A stretch of DNA of 64,000 bases from Algisphaera agarilytica (GCF_014207595.1 NZ_JACHGY010000001.1:124001-188000); one strand, 5' to 3'; shown: positions 42,594-51,504, numbered from the stretch's first letter. Made by a program: numbers and translations. Notes: generated by a model from the sequence alone, not told the origin.

Positions 42594-44219
42594 ATGCGAC
42601 TTTCACGATCAGGGATGAGACGTGGCCGAGCCCTCGGGGCCGTGCTCTGTAGCGCGGGCCTGCTCGCCTTGAGCGTGCCCGAGACCGCGGCCGCCGAGAC
42701 ACGATCCGCTCCCACCTCTGAAGATTCGCCCGTCCCACCATCGTCCACCCCCGCCCTGGTCCCCGACCGCGAGACGACCCAGCAGGCCATCCTGTTGTTC
42801 AACGACGCGGTCACGGTCCAGGCCGACGGCCGGCACAACCGCCTGCTCCGCGCCCTGCGCCACCTCGAGGCCCCCGAGCTGGGTCCGCTGTTTGTGGGGT
42901 TGTCGCGTGCGGACCACCCGTCGCTGCGCGTCCACGGCATGCTCGGCATCGCCGAACTGAATCAGCCGCGTGGCCTGACGCCCTCCGACATCGCCACAGT
43001 TCCCCGGCCCGACGTCCAGGCCGAACTCATCAGCGCCGCGCTCGACGGCGAGCTCATCGACCCGCCAACACGTCTCGCCCTCCTCGGTTGGCAGGGACTG
43101 GACCCGGGCGTGAAGCTTTTGCTTTCGTCACCGCTGGTGGCTGCGGGAGACTTCGACAAGGATTCGCCGGGGTATGCCGATCTGCTCGAAGCGCTGGACG
43201 ACCCCGCCTTAGGCAAAAAGGGTTTGGCCGGTTTGCTCCTCACACAACTGGGCAATGATCAGGGCAAGCAGGTGCTGGCCGATCTCCGCCGATCGACCCA
43301 CCCTTCCGCCCAAGCGGCCCAGGCGACACTTCTGGAAACCGCGTGGTCGCACGGGCTCAACGGCTGTGCCGATTGGGCCTACTCGATCGCGACCACGCCC
43401 GACCTGCCGCCCCGCCTGGAGATGCTCGCCCTGAAAGTCGCGATCCGTTTCGGCGACCGGCGTGCTGACGCATGGTGGTCCGAGCGTTGGTCAAACAGCG
43501 AGGACATCACCTTCCAAACACGCCTCGCCTGGGTTGGCCTGGAGGCCGCGCCCTGGATGGATGCCGAGCGGTTTGAACCGCTGATTGATTCGGAGGATGA
43601 GCTTGTCGCGCAGCTAGGCCGAACCGCCCAGGCGATTTCTATGTCCCGCAACGACACGGCCGAGTTCCCCGAAGTTGAGACGCGTGTCATCAATCTCATC
43701 GAAACCAATCACCCGTTGGCCTGCCGATGGGCGACGCGCTACGCCCAGGACATCGGCTCGGCCGAGTTTGCCTCCGCCGTGGTGCTCAGGACCGAGCCCG
43801 GCGAACCGCGTGGACGGGCCCGCCGACTCGACGCGGTGGTCCGCAGCACGCAGACCCTGATCGAGCTCGAACCCATCCAAGCCAAGACGCTGATCGTCAC
43901 CGCCCTGCAATCCGAAACCGTGGAACCCGCCTGGCAGCGTGGGGTGTTGCTCGGGCTGATCCGTAGCCGGAGCGACGAGGCCCGCGAGATCGTGCAGGAG
44001 CTTCCCGCGTTTTCCGATTTGGACACGCAAGCCCTGGCACTGGTGCTCCGTCTGCAGAGCCCCGAGCCGCTCACCGAGGAGCAGACCCAAACGCTGTCGC
44101 GCGTCATCCGGGGCGGGGCCGAGCTCGACGACTCGCTACGGATTCAATTGGCGTGGACCTATCTCCAGCAGACCGGCCAGGGGCAAGAGGCGATCGCGGC
44201 GGTTTTGGCCCAGCCGTGA
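42594..44219 (+). CDS. Secreted alpha-helical repeat (HEAT-like) protein of unknown function
   Basis: 541 residues. A Sec signal peptide covers about residues 1-34 (RALGAVLCSAGLLALSVPET, cleavage after AAA). The rest is almost wholly helical, with repeated leucine-rich helix pairs such as LLRALRHLEAPELGPLFVGL, DPALGKKGLAGLLLTQLGND and LVAQLGRTAQAISMSRN, suggesting HEAT-like scaffolding rather than an enzyme. No lipoprotein Cys at the signal end. It is divergent from hisC and followed by the DegT gene after 100 bases. Function unknown; a periplasmic scaffold is a guess. Confidence 0.75.
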   Translation: MRLSRSGMRRGRALGAVLCSAGLLALSVPETAAAETRSAPTSEDSPVPPSSTPALVPDRETTQQAILLFNDAVTVQADGRHNRLLRALRHLEAPELGPLFVGLSRADHPSLRVHGMLGIAELNQPRGLTPSDIATVPRPDVQAELISAALDGELIDPPTRLALLGWQGLDPGVKLLLSSPLVAAGDFDKDSPGYADLLEALDDPALGKKGLAGLLLTQLGNDQGKQVLADLRRSTHPSAQAAQATLLETAWSHGLNGCADWAYSIATTPDLPPRLEMLALKVAIRFGDRRADAWWSERWSNSEDITFQTRLAWVGLEAAPWMDAERFEPLIDSEDELVAQLGRTAQAISMSRNDTAEFPEVETRVINLIETNHPLACRWATRYAQDIGSAEFASAVVLRTEPGEPRGRARRLDAVVRSTQTLIELEPIQAKTLIVTALQSETVEPAWQRGVLLGLIRSRSDEAREIVQELPAFSDLDTQALALVLRLQSPEPLTEEQTQTLSRVIRGGAELDDSLRIQLAWTYLQQTGQGQEAIAAVLAQP

Positions 44220-44319
44220 GAAGAGCCACAAACCGTGGCGGCCGTGAGGCTTACGCGATACGCTGTTGCCCCGAATCGACCGAGTCGCACGACTCCCCCG
44301 CCGACCGACCCCACCGATC

Positions 44320-45495
44320 ATGAGCGACATCCCCCTGAGCCAACCCGACATCACCGACCGCGAGATCGACGCCGTGGTCCAAACCCTGCGCAGCGGCCGA
44401 CTCAGCATCGGCCCCAAGCTCGAAGAGTTTGAAGACGAGGTTGCTCGTCGATCCCAACGCCGCGAAGGCATCGGCGTCTCCTCCGGCACGTCCGGCCTGC
44501 ACCTGGTCCTGCTCGCCCTGGGCATCGGCCCCGGGGACGAAGTGATCACCACGCCCTTCAGCTTTGTCGCCTCGGCCAACTGCATCCTGATGGTCGGCGC
44601 GACGCCGGTGTTCGTGGACATCTGCCCCAAGTCGCTGAACATGGACCCGGCCAAGGTCGAAGCGGCCGTGACCGACAAGACCAAGGCCATCATCGCCGTC
44701 GAAGTCTTCGGCAACACCACGCACATGGCCGCGCTCGAAGGCCTGGCCCGCAAGCACGAAGTGGCGCTCATCGAAGACTGCTGCGAGGCGCTAGGCGGGA
44801 CCGCGTCCTGCGGACGCGCCGCGGGCTCCTTCGGCCGGGCGGGCGTCTTCGGCTTCTATCCCAACAAGCAGATCACCACCGGCGAAGGCGGCATGATCGT
44901 GACGGATGACGACCACCTCGCCGAGCGTTGTCGCAGCCTCCGCAACCAGGGCCGGGCGACGGGCGCTCACGTCGGCACCGACAAGAACGCCGGGTCGTGG
45001 CTCGCCCACGAACGATTGGGCTACAACTACCGCCTGTCTGAAATCAACGCGGCGCTGGGTCTGGTGCAGATGCAGCGTCTCGACGAGATGCTCGAGGCCC
45101 GCCGCACCGTCGCCGGGCTGTACATGCGTCGGCTGATGGACTGGGACGACCTGGTCCTGCCCACCATCGAGCCCGGGGCCGAGGCGACGATGTCGTGGTT
45201 CGTCTTCGTCCTCCGCCTCACCGCCAACTACGGCCACACCGAACGCGACCGCATCATCCAGGGCATGAAACGCCACGAGATCGGCGCGTCCAACTACTTC
45301 CCCTGCATCCACCTCCAGCCGTTCTACCGCCAGCAGTTCGGCTTCCAGAAAGGCGACTTCCCCATCGCCGAGTCGATCAGCGAACGGACCATCGCCCTGC
45401 CGTTCTTCAACAGCCTCGATGCCACGCAGGTCGAGCTGGTCTGCCACACGCTCAAGGTCATGATCCAACGCGAGCAGCTGCTCAAGCGTGACTGA
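44320..45495 (+). CDS. DegT/DnrJ/EryC1/StrS aminotransferase
   Basis: 391 residues from the ATG at 44320; the upstream in-frame start at 44266 adds Arg/Pro-rich residues without family similarity. PLSQPDITDREIDAVVQTLR, GVSSGTSGLHLVLLALGIGP, TTPFSFVASANCILMVGATP, EDCCEALGG and the PLP lysine in FYPNKQITTGEGGM (about Lys183) are diagnostic. The enzymes aminate keto-sugar nucleotides for surface glycans or antibiotics. No other sugar-nucleotide genes are near, so the product is unknown. A palindromic repeat follows 22 bases after the stop. Confidence 0.92.
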   Translation: MSDIPLSQPDITDREIDAVVQTLRSGRLSIGPKLEEFEDEVARRSQRREGIGVSSGTSGLHLVLLALGIGPGDEVITTPFSFVASANCILMVGATPVFVDICPKSLNMDPAKVEAAVTDKTKAIIAVEVFGNTTHMAALEGLARKHEVALIEDCCEALGGTASCGRAAGSFGRAGVFGFYPNKQITTGEGGMIVTDDDHLAERCRSLRNQGRATGAHVGTDKNAGSWLAHERLGYNYRLSEINAALGLVQMQRLDEMLEARRTVAGLYMRRLMDWDDLVLPTIEPGAEATMSWFVFVLRLTANYGHTERDRIIQGMKRHEIGASNYFPCIHLQPFYRQQFGFQKGDFPIAESISERTIALPFFNSLDATQVELVCHTLKVMIQREQLLKRD

Positions 45496-45517
45496 GCCCA
45501 GACAGCGGATCTATTTC

Positions 45518-45586
45518 GTAGGTCAGGCATGCTTGCCTGACGGGTGTCGTCGAAATATCCGTGTCAGGCAAGCATGCCTGACCTAC
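45518..45586. repeat. Palindromic repeat unit (TAGGTCAGG family)
   Basis: Arms at 45518-45541 and 45563-45586 are inverted copies of 24 bases with outer GTAGGTCAGGCATGC, separated by 21 bases. The arms match those at 26565-26633 almost exactly, while the loops differ. It lies between the DegT gene and the WXG100-like/FtsK operon and may insulate the two transcripts. Confidence 0.88.
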
Positions 45587-45713
45587 CTCGCCGCCCCATC
45601 CACACGCAATAACCCCGTTTCTGCGGCGTTGCACCCCGAAACGATGCTTCCCCTGCGCGCTTGGTTGATTTACAATTTGGGTGAAGTTTCCCCGCATTCC
45701 AAAGGTGGTTCTC

Positions 45714-45983
45714 TTGGCCAAAGCCCATGTCGATCCGGATGACCTCGTGAAGTTCGCCAAGTCGCTGAACCAGTTCAATCGCACCATGCAAGAGATGACC
45801 GCCAGCCTCAAGGGGCAGATGCGGCGTCTCGAAACCACCTGGCAGGACCAGGAACAAGCCAAGTTCTCGCAGGAGTTTTTCGATGCCCTGCGTTTCATCG
45901 ACCGCTTTGTCGATACCAACGACCAGCACGCCCAGCTGCTGGTCAAGAAGGCCCGCCTGATTGAAGCCTACCTCGACGCCTGA
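45714..45983 (+). CDS. WXG100-like small helical protein (W-x-D variant), first gene of the T7SS-like operon
   Basis: 89 residues from the TTG at 45714. AAAGGTGG at 45701-45708 is well placed, and a GTG at 45681 would add 11 residues ahead of it. TACAAT at 45671-45676 is a possible -10. The protein is two amphipathic helices: DLVKFAKSLNQFNRTMQEMT and FFDALRFIDRFVDTNDQHAQ, joined around TTWQDQEQAKFSQEF, with W-x-D where WXG100 proteins have W-x-G. Size, helix-turn-helix hairpin and position beside an FtsK-type ATPase agree with an ESAT-6/WXG100 secretion substrate. It shares W-x-D-x4-KF-x-QEF with the protein at 46698-46910. Secretion is inference. Confidence 0.72.
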   Translation: MAKAHVDPDDLVKFAKSLNQFNRTMQEMTASLKGQMRRLETTWQDQEQAKFSQEFFDALRFIDRFVDTNDQHAQLLVKKARLIEAYLDA

Positions 45984-46071
45984 CGGCTACCCGTCGGGTA
46001 CCCGCCCTCCTCCTCCCCGCTTCCCGCCTCAACCGTTTCCCTCGCTCGCTCCGCCCAACCCAAGGATGTTC

Positions 46072-46701
46072 ATGGCCAAAGGTGCACGGGTCCAATCGAT
46101 CCAGCAACTCAGCGAGTTCCGAGCCTTCCTCGTGAAATTCGCCGAGGGCGTGCGCCACGGCACCAGCCTGGGCGAAAGCGAAGTGCAGAGCACCGCGCGT
46201 TGGCTCAAAGACGAACACCCCCAACGCCTCCTGACCGAGCGCCGCAAGGCCGAGCGTGCGTTGCAGAACGCGACGGATGACCTACGCCGTAAACGCCTCC
46301 AGCCCACCGCCACCGGCGACCCGCCCTCGACCGTCACCGAGCAAAAAGCCCTGGCCAAAGCCAAGGCCAAGATGCAGTGGCTCGAAGAAAAACTCTCCGC
46401 CACCCAGCGGTGGAACCGGCAGTTCGACAAGGAAGCCATCCAATTCCAGTCCGGCCTCCAGCCCGCCCAAAGCCTGCCCGAAGCGGTCATCCCCCGCGCC
46501 CTGGCCCGCCTCGAAGGCCACCTGATCGCCCTCGAAAACTACCTCGAAGCCCAGTCGTCCCAAGCCTCCCCATCCGCGCCCGGCGCACCTGAAACTGGCG
46601 GCGTGAGCCGTGTCGTTTCGGACGATACCGACAAAGCCCAAGACGACATATCCCCCGCCAACGAAGACGACACCGAGCCCCAAGCCGAGGAGGCCGTATG
46701 A
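46072..46701 (+). CDS. Helical protein with acidic tail, second gene of the T7SS-like operon
   Basis: 209 residues from the ATG at 46072; AAGGA lies 5 bases before it, and another ATG at 46066 is possible. Residues about 1-60 (SIQQLSEFRAFLVKFAEGVR) and 60-150 (KAERALQNATDDLRRKRLQP; ALAKAKAKMQWLEEKLSATQ) are long charged helices, probably coiled coil; the last 45 residues are Ser/Pro then Asp/Glu-rich and disordered. No signal peptide or membrane helix. Its ATGA overlap with the next gene indicates coupling. It may be a chaperone or adaptor for the small WXG100-like proteins; no family recognised. Confidence 0.75.
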   Translation: MAKGARVQSIQQLSEFRAFLVKFAEGVRHGTSLGESEVQSTARWLKDEHPQRLLTERRKAERALQNATDDLRRKRLQPTATGDPPSTVTEQKALAKAKAKMQWLEEKLSATQRWNRQFDKEAIQFQSGLQPAQSLPEAVIPRALARLEGHLIALENYLEAQSSQASPSAPGAPETGGVSRVVSDDTDKAQDDISPANEDDTEPQAEEAV

Positions 46702-46910
46702 GCCTGGGCGTCGGCGCTTCAACCCTGAACGATGCCCGCAAGGCGCTCAACGCCCGGTGGGACGAGCTGTGCCGATCGTGGGACGACGCCGCCGCCCGCA
46801 AGTTTGAGCAGGAGTTCATCCGCCCGATGGACCAGGACCTCAAGCAGGCCATCGACGCGATGATCCAGGCCCAACAGTCCGTCCAACGGGCCCGACAGGA
46901 GTGCACATGA
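46698..46910 (+). CDS. Second WXG100-like small protein (W-x-D variant)
   Basis: 70 residues, in 4-base overlaps with both neighbours (ATGA at 46698-46701 and at 46907-46910). Helix one, ASTLNDARKALNARWDELCR, runs into SWDDAAARKFEQEF and helix two, PMDQDLKQAIDAMIQAQQSV. W-x-D-x4-K-F-x-Q-E-F is the same signature as in the first small protein, though the rest differs. It is shorter than classical WXG100 proteins, lacking most of the first helix extension. Two such proteins in one operon could form a heterodimer, as EsxA/EsxB do. Confidence 0.72.
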   Translation: MSLGVGASTLNDARKALNARWDELCRSWDDAAARKFEQEFIRPMDQDLKQAIDAMIQAQQSVQRARQECT

Positions 46911-49900
46911 CCCAAGGCAACCCCTCCAGCAACGATCCCAAAGCCGCCACCTCCGCCGCGTCGCCCGTGCCGTTGTCGTCCATCGGCCGACGCCAGCTCG
47001 CGGCGCTCGCCGACCTGATCGACCTGTCCAACACCAGCGACCGAACCGAACGCCTGCTCGAGGCAGACGCCCAACAACGCCAGGACTTCATCACAAAGCG
47101 CTTCGAGCAGACCCAGGACCGTGTCTCGACCCGCCACCGCACGAACCGTCACCGCCTCGAAAAAGCCCACGCCAAGCAGGACGCCGCGATCCAGGCCGAC
47201 TACCAACAGCGTAAGGCCAAGCTCGACGCCGACGCGCAGAAGCTGCACAAAAAGCTGCAAGGCCAAACCCAGGACGCCCAGAAGAAAACCGAGTCCGAGC
47301 AGACTCACGAGAAGTGGGTCGCCGACAGCATGCTCGAGGGCCGGATCAACGAACTCAAAGCCGAGTACGAGCGCGACCTGGCTCAACTCGACTCGATGCA
47401 GCAGCAGGCCCAGGGCGTTGACGGACAGGCCGTGGACACGCTCAAGCGATACCGCCACCGCGACCTGCAATTGCCCGAGCACGTCTCGCCGAATGAAGAC
47501 GACCTTGCGGAAACCCCCGCCGACCCCGAGGCCGCGTTCAACGAACTGCTCGATCGGTACCCCTCGCAAGACGCCGAGCTGAAGTCGTCCCTACGGCAAC
47601 TCAAGAAACTCATGCTGCCGACGCTGTTCGTCAGCTTCGTGCCCTATCTGCTTTGGTTCATCCTGACCGCGGGCCTCACCGCCGGGGCGCTCTACCTCGG
47701 CCAGCAACTCGCCTGGGAGTGGACGCCCATCTACACCGGCATCGGTGCCTTCGTCGTCGGCGGAGCTATCGTCTGGGGACTGGGGCGCTTACTGTTCGGC
47801 ATGGGCACCAAGAAAGTCGCCAACGCGCTCGCCGGATACCGCCAACAACGCGAAGCGCATCTGGACTACCTCGACGAGCTCAGTGCAGCCGCAAAGGTTA
47901 AGCGTGACGTGCGCGCTGACGCCGCCCGCCAGGAACGCGACGCCGCCCACGAGAAAACCCACGCCAAGTTCGCCCCCTACTTCGAGAAGATCACCACCCG
48001 CAGCCAGCAGTCCATCGCCGAGCTCAACGAGAAGGTCCAAAGCAAAGCCACCCTGCTCGACGAACACCACCAGCAACAGACCGCCACGTTCAAGGCCGAG
48101 TCCGCCGCGGCGATCAAGCAGATCGACGACCGTCGCAACCGCCGACTCGACATCATCACCCGCCGCCGCGAACGCGACCAACTTGCCCTCGACACCGAGC
48201 ACGGCAGCAGCGCCGCGTCGCTCCAACAACGCTGGGAAGCGGGCCGTGACCGCCTGCTCCACAGCCTCGACGAGATGCGTCGGCTCGAGGAAACCTCCAA
48301 CCTCCCCTGGGCCGACCCCGAGTGGACCAACTGGGTCCCGCCCACCACGCCCGCCCCCGCCGTCCGCTTCGGCTCGATTACGCTCGACACCGAGAACCTC
48401 CTAGACGAGCAGGCCGCCGGGGGCCGGTTCGACCTGAACCTGCCGCCCTCACTTTCTGTGCCCGCCCTCCTCTCCGGGCCGGACCAGCGCTCGCTCTACC
48501 TCGGCACCACGCCCGAGCAGCGCCCCGCGGCGCTCGCGCTCATGCAATCGGTCATGCTCCGCCTGCTCACCACCATGCCGCCCGGGCAAGTGAAGTTCAC
48601 CCTCGTCGACCCCATCGGCCTGGGCGAATCCTTCGGCGGGTTCATGCACCTGGCCGACCACGAAGAATCCCTCGTCAACGGCCGGGTCTGGTCCGAGCCC
48701 GCGCACATCGACCGACGCCTCACCGACCTGACCGACCACATGGGGCAGATGATCCAGAAGTATCTGCGCAACGATTACGCCTCGATCGACGAATACAACG
48801 AGCAGGCCGGGGAGCTCGCCGAGCCGTACCGCTTCCTCGTCGTGGCCGACTACCCGCAGGGCTTCTCGACCGACGCCGCGGCCCGGCTCAACAGCCTCGC
48901 CGCCAGCGGCGCGCGATGCGGCGTCTTCGTCCTCGTGCTCCACGACCAACGCACCAACCCGCCCACCGGCGAGATCGACGACCTCCGCCGACACTGCACC
49001 GTCGCATCGTTCGATCAGGACACCGGCTGGCGTTGGCGGCACGCCGTCACCGAGCGGTTCCCCTTCTTCCCCGACACGCCGCCGAGCGAAGAACTCGTCA
49101 GCCAAATCGTCGGCAAGGTCGGCCGGGCCGCGATCGAAGCGGGCCGCGTCCAGGTCCCCTTCTCCACCATCACCCCCGCACCCGGCAGCGGCGACTTCTG
49201 GTCCCGCAGCGCCTCGGAAGACCTCGAAGTCCCCATCGGCCGCGCGGGCGCGACGCGCCTCCAATCCTTCCGCGTCGGGCGGGGCGTCGCGCAGCACGCG
49301 CTCGTTGCCGGTAAGACCGGATCGGGTAAGTCGTCGCTGCTGCACACGCTCATCACCAACCTCTGCCTCTGGTACCCCCCCGACCAGCTCGAGCTATACC
49401 TGATTGACTTCAAGAAGGGCGTCGAGTTCAAGCCCTACGTCAGCCACCGCCCGCCGCACCTCCGCGCCATCGCGATCGAGTCCGACCGCGAGTTCGGCCT
49501 GTCCATCCTCAAACGCCTGGACGCCATGCTCGACGAGCGCGGCGAACGCTTCCGTGAGACCGGCGTCGCCAACCTCGCCGGGTACCACAAGGCCGAGCCC
49601 GACAAGCCCATGCCCCGCGTCATGCTCATCGTCGACGAGTTCCAGGAGCTCTTCGGCCAGGACGACGCGATCAGCCAGGCTGCCACGCAACTGCTCGACC
49701 GTTTGGTGCGCCAGGGCCGGGCGTTCGGCATGCACGCCTTCCTCGGCTCGCAATCCCTCAGCGGCGCTGCCGGATTGCCTCGCGGCACGATGGGGCAGAT
49801 GGCCGTGCGCATCGCGCTGCAGTGCTCGGAGAACGACAGCCAGCTCATCCTCGGCGACGAAAACTCCGCCGCCCGCCTGCTCACCCGCCCCGGCGAAGCG

Positions 49901-50944
49901 ATCTACAACGACCAGAACGGCACCCTCGAAGCCAACAGCCTCTTCCAGGTCGCCTGGCTGCCCGACCACGAGCTGCGCGACAACCTGCGCAACATCACCG
50001 AACGTGCCGCCGAGCGCAGCGTCGAGTCCGAGGGCTGCTTCGTCTTCGAGGGCAACGCCCCGGCGAGCCTCGCCGACAACCAGCCGCTGAGCGAACTGCT
50101 CGCCCTGCCCGATTGGCCCAAGCCCGATGCCCGCGGCCTGCACGCCACCTCGGCCTACCTCGGCGAGCCCATCGCCATCGACGCCCCCACCGCCATCACC
50201 TTCCCCAAGCTCAACGGCGCCAACGCCCTGGTCCTCGGGCAAAACGCCGACAACACCCTCGGCCTGCTCTGCTCGTCCCTCCTCGGCCTCGCCGCGGCCC
50301 ACCATCCCGACGCCGCCCGCTTTGTCGTCTTCAACGGCTCAACCGAGCCCCAACACGACGAGCAGATCCGCCAGACCCTCGACACCCTGCCGCACGGCGT
50401 CGCCCAGGTGCCCTTCCGTGATGTCGACTCGACCCTCGCCGAGCTCCACGCCGAACTGCAGCGCCGCATCGAAGACGGCGGCACGGAGGCCCCCACCACC
50501 TTCATCGCCGTGTTCGGCCTCCAACGCTTCCGCCAGTTCCGCAAGTCCGACGACGGCTTCTCGTTCTCTTTGGACGATGACGCCGGTAGCTCCGCCAAGC
50601 CCGACGAGCAGTTGCTGGACCTATTACGCGACGGCCCGGTCGTGGGCATGCACCTGATCGTCGTCGCTGACCGCGCTGCGTCCATCGAACCGGTGTTCGA
50701 CCGCCGGGCCCTGCGCGAGTTCGACAACCGCGTGATGTTCCAGATGTCCGCCACCGACTCGGCCCAGATCATCGACAGTAGCGAAGCCAACGACCTCGGC
50801 CCCTACCGGGCACTGCTGTACCGTGAAGACCGCGGCACGATCACACGGTTCCGGCCTTACGGAATGCCGTCGGAAGATGATCTCAAGCGGTTTGAGCTTT
50901 CGCTTACCCGGCCGTATCGCGGCAATAAGGCATCGAATGCTTGA
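46907..50944 (+). CDS. FtsK/SpoIIIE-type membrane ATPase, EccC-like, with coiled coils
   Basis: 1345 residues. An N-terminal coiled coil (about 30-230) is followed by two transmembrane helices (about 237-259, LFVSFVPYLLWFILTAGLTA, and 266-294, IGAFVVGGAIVWGLGRLLFG), a second long coiled coil (about 300-460) and three ATPase-like modules. The first (about 530-720) and third (about 1085-1330) keep RecA-like strands but lack Walker A. The second has GKTGSGKSSLLHTL (about 801) and Walker B MLIVDEFQELF (about 908), plus an FtsK-type DRLVRQGRAFGMHAFLGSQS. This three-module plan resembles EccC of type VII secretion. No DNA-translocase gamma domain is seen. It is coupled to two WXG100-like genes. Confidence 0.85.
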   Translation: MTQGNPSSNDPKAATSAASPVPLSSIGRRQLAALADLIDLSNTSDRTERLLEADAQQRQDFITKRFEQTQDRVSTRHRTNRHRLEKAHAKQDAAIQADYQQRKAKLDADAQKLHKKLQGQTQDAQKKTESEQTHEKWVADSMLEGRINELKAEYERDLAQLDSMQQQAQGVDGQAVDTLKRYRHRDLQLPEHVSPNEDDLAETPADPEAAFNELLDRYPSQDAELKSSLRQLKKLMLPTLFVSFVPYLLWFILTAGLTAGALYLGQQLAWEWTPIYTGIGAFVVGGAIVWGLGRLLFGMGTKKVANALAGYRQQREAHLDYLDELSAAAKVKRDVRADAARQERDAAHEKTHAKFAPYFEKITTRSQQSIAELNEKVQSKATLLDEHHQQQTATFKAESAAAIKQIDDRRNRRLDIITRRRERDQLALDTEHGSSAASLQQRWEAGRDRLLHSLDEMRRLEETSNLPWADPEWTNWVPPTTPAPAVRFGSITLDTENLLDEQAAGGRFDLNLPPSLSVPALLSGPDQRSLYLGTTPEQRPAALALMQSVMLRLLTTMPPGQVKFTLVDPIGLGESFGGFMHLADHEESLVNGRVWSEPAHIDRRLTDLTDHMGQMIQKYLRNDYASIDEYNEQAGELAEPYRFLVVADYPQGFSTDAAARLNSLAASGARCGVFVLVLHDQRTNPPTGEIDDLRRHCTVASFDQDTGWRWRHAVTERFPFFPDTPPSEELVSQIVGKVGRAAIEAGRVQVPFSTITPAPGSGDFWSRSASEDLEVPIGRAGATRLQSFRVGRGVAQHALVAGKTGSGKSSLLHTLITNLCLWYPPDQLELYLIDFKKGVEFKPYVSHRPPHLRAIAIESDREFGLSILKRLDAMLDERGERFRETGVANLAGYHKAEPDKPMPRVMLIVDEFQELFGQDDAISQAATQLLDRLVRQGRAFGMHAFLGSQSLSGAAGLPRGTMGQMAVRIALQCSENDSQLILGDENSAARLLTRPGEAIYNDQNGTLEANSLFQVAWLPDHELRDNLRNITERAAERSVESEGCFVFEGNAPASLADNQPLSELLALPDWPKPDARGLHATSAYLGEPIAIDAPTAITFPKLNGANALVLGQNADNTLGLLCSSLLGLAAAHHPDAARFVVFNGSTEPQHDEQIRQTLDTLPHGVAQVPFRDVDSTLAELHAELQRRIEDGGTEAPTTFIAVFGLQRFRQFRKSDDGFSFSLDDDAGSSAKPDEQLLDLLRDGPVVGMHLIVVADRAASIEPVFDRRALREFDNRVMFQMSATDSAQIIDSSEANDLGPYRALLYREDRGTITRFRPYGMPSEDDLKRFELSLTRPYRGNKASNA

Positions 50945-50971
50945 AAACCAAATTCCGAATCTTGTGCTTAC

Positions 50972-51346
50972 CTACAAATCAGACTCTGCCATCAAGTCTG
51001 TCTTATCCTGTTCGAAGTGGACGTAGTAGCTCGTCCAACAGTCTGAAACCTCAGTTGCTACTTCAGCGCCACACTTACCGCACAGCTGATTAGGCATGCC
51101 TGCAGATGGACCACAGCAGCCCACCCACCTCTCTGATTCGGGGTGGTTGGTCAAGTTCAATCGATCATCCAGATGAATTAGAATTTGTCCCTCTAGATTT
51201 ACCATCCCATCATCTACGATCCAATATTTACCTTGCGGAATGACATTTTCGCCGTCTTTCCACTCGGGGTCGAAGTCGGATGAAACAAGCTCCAACCAAG
51301 TCGTCAAAGGATTACCACATAACGTGCATTTAACGCGGTGTTTCAT
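50972..51346 (-). CDS. Small zinc-ribbon-type protein of unknown function
   Basis: 124 residues from the ATG at 51346, with GGAGG 6 bases upstream. The N-terminus has CTLCGNP and a later region CCGPSAGMPNQLCGKCG, two or more CxxC-type pairs suited to one or two zinc sites. Between them is a beta-rich region (KYWIVDDGMVNLEGQILIHL). The gene is convergent with the FtsK-type gene (28 bases between stops) and has visibly lower G+C than its neighbours, suggesting later acquisition. It may be unrelated to the T7SS-like operon. Function unknown. Confidence 0.7.
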   Translation of the reverse strand: MKHRVKCTLCGNPLTTWLELVSSDFDPEWKDGENVIPQGKYWIVDDGMVNLEGQILIHLDDRLNLTNHPESERWVGCCGPSAGMPNQLCGKCGAEVATEVSDCWTSYYVHFEQDKTDLMAESDL

Positions 51347-51440
51347 TTGTAGCCTCCAGAATTTAAGACTCTCCGCCCACACGGCTCATTGGCAACTTGA
51401 ATGGCCTATACAAGCTTGAAAGCGTGTAGCGTAGAAACAG

Positions 51441-51459
51441 TCCACAGCGTAGCTGTGGA
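51441..51459 (-). terminator. Hairpin after ychF, weak terminator candidate
   Basis: TCCACAGC and GCTGTGGA pair perfectly around a 3-base loop, 46 bases beyond the ychF stop on the minus strand. Only a short interrupted T run (CTGTTTC) follows, so termination strength is doubtful. Confidence 0.45.
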
Positions 51460-51504
51460 AACTTCATAGTAGGAAAAGCCGATCCTAACCACTACATATC
51501 TGGT

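Noticed and set aside
46907-50944. Considered as the chromosome-dimer DNA translocase FtsK.
   Set aside because: There is no gamma DNA-recognition domain and there are three ATPase-like modules with coiled coils, in an operon with WXG100-like genes.
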